The notes under the pieces were generated by a model that saw only the letters and a list, made by a program, of their open reading frames with translations, was not told the origin of the DNA and ran no database searches. The position numbers were made by a program, and so were the translations under genes. Below are positions 5,685-6,966 of a stretch of DNA of 6,966 nt, piece after piece; the first letter of the stretch is position 1, and the number at the start of each line of letters is the position of its first letter. Source of the stretch: JABCPE02 sp963509715 (GTDB taxonomy: Bacteria; Bacteroidota; Bacteroidia; Flavobacteriales; Weeksellaceae); assembly GCA_963509715.1 (NCBI GenBank), contig CAUPCB010000049.1, positions 1 to 6,966 of the forward strand, written 5' to 3'.

Positions 5685-5711
5685 AAAACCTTTCCTGTTG
5701 GAAAGGTTTTT
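5685..5711 (+). terminator. Rho-independent terminator of cysK
   Basis: AAAACCTTTCC (5685-5695) pairs perfectly with GGAAAGGTTTT (5700-5710) around the loop TGTT, an 11-pair stem whose 3' arm ends in a run of T residues. It begins eight bases after the cysK stop codon. The A-rich 5' arm could also make it work in the opposite direction, but no gene converges here. Confidence 0.85.
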
Positions 5712-5712
5712 G

Positions 5713-5743
5713 TTGTCTAAGGGCTAAGATATATGTATATTTA
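5713..5743 (+). promoter_or_regulatory. Possible promoter of the small membrane protein gene
   Basis: TTG (5713-5715) and TATATTTA (5736-5743) are 20 bases apart and resemble the Bacteroidota TTTG / TAnnTTTG pair with one mismatch in the -7 box. This lies between the cysK terminator and the ATG at 5760. The match is weak and the region is AT-rich. Confidence 0.25.
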
Positions 5744-5759
5744 CCAAAATTTATTAAAA

Positions 5760-6095
5760 ATGAGAATTATTGTCAATTTGATTATCACCGCGGCGGTTGC
5801 CTATTTTCTACCAAAGGTGCTTAGCGGAGTGCATTTTTTAGATTTCAGTTCGGCTGTGATTTTTGCAGTGGTTTTGGGATTACTGAATATTTTCCTAAAA
5901 CCTATCCTGAATATCATTAGCTTTCCTGTATCACTGATTACTTTTGGGCTTTTTTCACTGGTTGTGAATGCTATCGTAGTTTCTGTCGCAGATTATTTCG
6001 TGGATGGAATGGTAATCGATGGATTTGGGTGGACTCTGGCTTTCAGTGTTTGTTTATCTATTCTGACCTCTATTTTGTCAGTAGATGAAGATTAG
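5760..6095 (+). CDS. Phage holin family 4 / YvlD-like small membrane protein, 111 aa
   Basis: This is a four-helix inner-membrane protein of the family named for mycobacterial phage holin (superfamily IV), common in bacteria as a chromosomal gene of unclear function and usually not a phage gene. Counting from MRIIVNLIITAAVAYFLP, predicted membrane segments are about 3-20, 31-53, 56-79 and 89-107. The family signature is present: ALNxxxKP-like LLNIFLKPILNIISFPVSL (41-59), then ITFGLFSLVVNAIVV (60-74). The C-terminus is short and acidic (SVDED). A longer frame could start at 5733, nine codons upstream, but that ATG falls inside the possible -7 region and adds MYIYQNLLK, which is not typical; 5760 gives the usual length of about 110-115 residues. 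It stands alone between the cysK terminator and glnS, with 56 bases to glnS. Confidence 0.85.
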   Translation: MRIIVNLIITAAVAYFLPKVLSGVHFLDFSSAVIFAVVLGLLNIFLKPILNIISFPVSLITFGLFSLVVNAIVVSVADYFVDGMVIDGFGWTLAFSVCLSILTSILSVDED

Positions 6096-6124
6096 AATCT
6101 GCCGATATTTTTTAAGAAAAACAT

Positions 6125-6132
6125 TATCTTTG
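6125..6132 (+). promoter_or_regulatory. Bacteroidota-type -7 box for glnS
   Basis: TATCTTTG is a perfect TAnnTTTG match lying 19 bases before the glnS ATG, so initiation near 6138 would leave a leader of about 14 bases. No TTTG is visible 17-19 bases further upstream. This box makes glnS likely to be transcribed separately from the membrane protein gene. Confidence 0.55.
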
Positions 6133-6151
6133 CCAATTATTTAACAAGAAT

Positions 6152-6966
6152 ATGGAAGAAGAAAAAAAACCACTCAATTTCATTGAGCAAATTATAGAAG
6201 AAGATTTGGCTAACGGACTCAGTAGAGACAAAATTCGTTTTCGTTTTCCGCCAGAGCCTAATGGCTATCTGCACATAGGACATACCAAAGCGATATGCAT
6301 CAACTTCGGTTTGGGCGAAAAATATAACGCTCCTGTGAACCTTCGTTTCGATGATACCAATCCAGAGAAAGAAGAACAGGAATTCGTAGATTCCATCAAG
6401 AAAGATGTGGCTTGGCTCGGCTTCCAATGGGACAAAGAACTCTATGCATCAGACTATTTTCAGCAGCTCTATGACTGGGCTGTGCAGATGATAAAAGACG
6501 GCAAGGCATACATAGATGAGCAGTCTTCGGAAGTCATCACGGAACAAAGAAAAAATCCTGCAGAACCTGGGATAGAATCTCCATTCCGAAACAGACCTGT
6601 GGAGGAATCACTAAATCTATTCGAGCGAATGAAAAATGGCGAGTTTGAAGAAGGAACAATGTCTCTTCGTGCCAAAATAGATATGACTTCGCCTAATATG
6701 AACATGCGTGACCCTGTGATGTATAGAATCCTAAAAAGACCACACCACAGAACTGGCACCACTTGGAAAATTTATCCTATGTACGACTGGGCTCATGGAG
6801 AGAGTGACTACATAGAGCAGATTTCGCACTCCCTTTGTTCATTGGAGTTTGAGAACCACAGACCTCTTTACGACTGGTATCTTGACCAAGTCTATACAGA
6901 AGGAACTATCAGAAACAAACAGCGAGAGTTTGCCCGAATGAATGTAACCTACATGATTACTTCTAA
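6152..6966 (+). CDS. glnS: Glutaminyl-tRNA synthetase, N-terminal 271 codons (cut by window edge)
   Basis: This class I aminoacyl-tRNA synthetase charges tRNA-Gln with glutamine. The start MEEEKKPLNFIEQIIEEDLA leads into the glutaminyl-specific Rossmann fold. RFPPEPNGYLHIGH (31-44) contains the HIGH nucleotide-binding motif, and NLRFDDTNPEKEEQEFV (63-79) follows. Further matches to E. coli GlnRS are the SPFRNRPVEESLNLFERM block, LRAKIDMTSPNMNMRDPVMY, and the amino acid/tRNA contact region IYPMYDWAHGESDYIEQISH. 'GlnRS rather than GluRS' is supported by PPEPNGYLHIGH and DDTNP. The frame remains open at the right edge. The last visible residues, MNVTYMITS, fall at the KMSKS-equivalent (VMSKR in E. 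coli), so about half of the roughly 550-residue protein lies outside. The TAA at the very end of the window is out of frame. Confidence 0.95.
   Translation, partial: MEEEKKPLNFIEQIIEEDLANGLSRDKIRFRFPPEPNGYLHIGHTKAICINFGLGEKYNAPVNLRFDDTNPEKEEQEFVDSIKKDVAWLGFQWDKELYASDYFQQLYDWAVQMIKDGKAYIDEQSSEVITEQRKNPAEPGIESPFRNRPVEESLNLFERMKNGEFEEGTMSLRAKIDMTSPNMNMRDPVMYRILKRPHHRTGTTWKIYPMYDWAHGESDYIEQISHSLCSLEFENHRPLYDWYLDQVYTEGTIRNKQREFARMNVTYMITS

Noticed and set aside
5760..6095. Prophage indicated by a 'phage holin' family protein
   Set aside because: The family is widespread as an ordinary chromosomal membrane protein, and no endolysin, tail or integrase gene is nearby.
6137..6762. Minus-strand open frames inside glnS
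   Set aside because: They are antisense to glnS; the protein-like Phe-rich stretch comes from the complement of Lys/Glu codons.
1..6966. CRISPR arrays, insertion sequences, tRNA or rRNA genes
   Set aside because: No regularly spaced repeats, transposase frames, terminal inverted repeats or tRNA/rRNA-like sequences were seen.

Overview
The window looks like a chromosomal segment of a low-GC member of the Bacteroidota, most likely Flavobacteriales and plausibly the Chryseobacterium/Riemerella group (Weeksellaceae). Three things point there: the LDH-like malate dehydrogenase has the flavobacterial HTDTGM-type active-site loop, several genes are preceded by the Bacteroidota -7 promoter box TAnnTTTG, and starts generally lack a Shine-Dalgarno sequence. 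The species cannot be fixed from the sequence alone.

Left part (1-2604, all minus strand): an accessory cluster downstream of, and probably co-transcribed with, mdh. In transcription order it holds an unrecognised 244-aa protein, a 136-aa SMI1/KNR4 (SUKH)-like protein, a decayed SUKH-like remnant, an unrecognised 202-aa helical protein, a 150-aa SUKH-like protein, and the first 42 codons of another gene cut by the window edge. SUKH proteins are typically immunity proteins of contact-dependent or polymorphic toxin systems. No toxin gene is visible, so this reads as an array of orphan immunity genes parked behind a housekeeping gene.

Middle (2625-5677): mdh (minus) is divergent from cysE (plus). 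After cysE comes a strong promoter, a roughly 140-nt structured RNA candidate ending in a good Rho-independent terminator, and then cysK. CysE makes O-acetylserine and CysK turns it into cysteine. CysE ends in isoleucine, the residue that docks into the CysK active site in the cysteine synthase complex of better-studied bacteria. The RNA between them has a rod-like fold with a one-sided bulge and its own promoter and terminator. It could be a 6S-like RNA (flavobacterial type) or a transcribed leader of cysK.

Right part (5678-6966): the cysK terminator, a small four-helix membrane protein of the phage-holin-4_2/YvlD-like family, then glnS (glutaminyl-tRNA synthetase), which is cut by the window edge exactly at its KMSKS-equivalent motif.

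The most interesting signals are the structured RNA between cysE and cysK and the SUKH-rich cluster with its internally deleted remnant.
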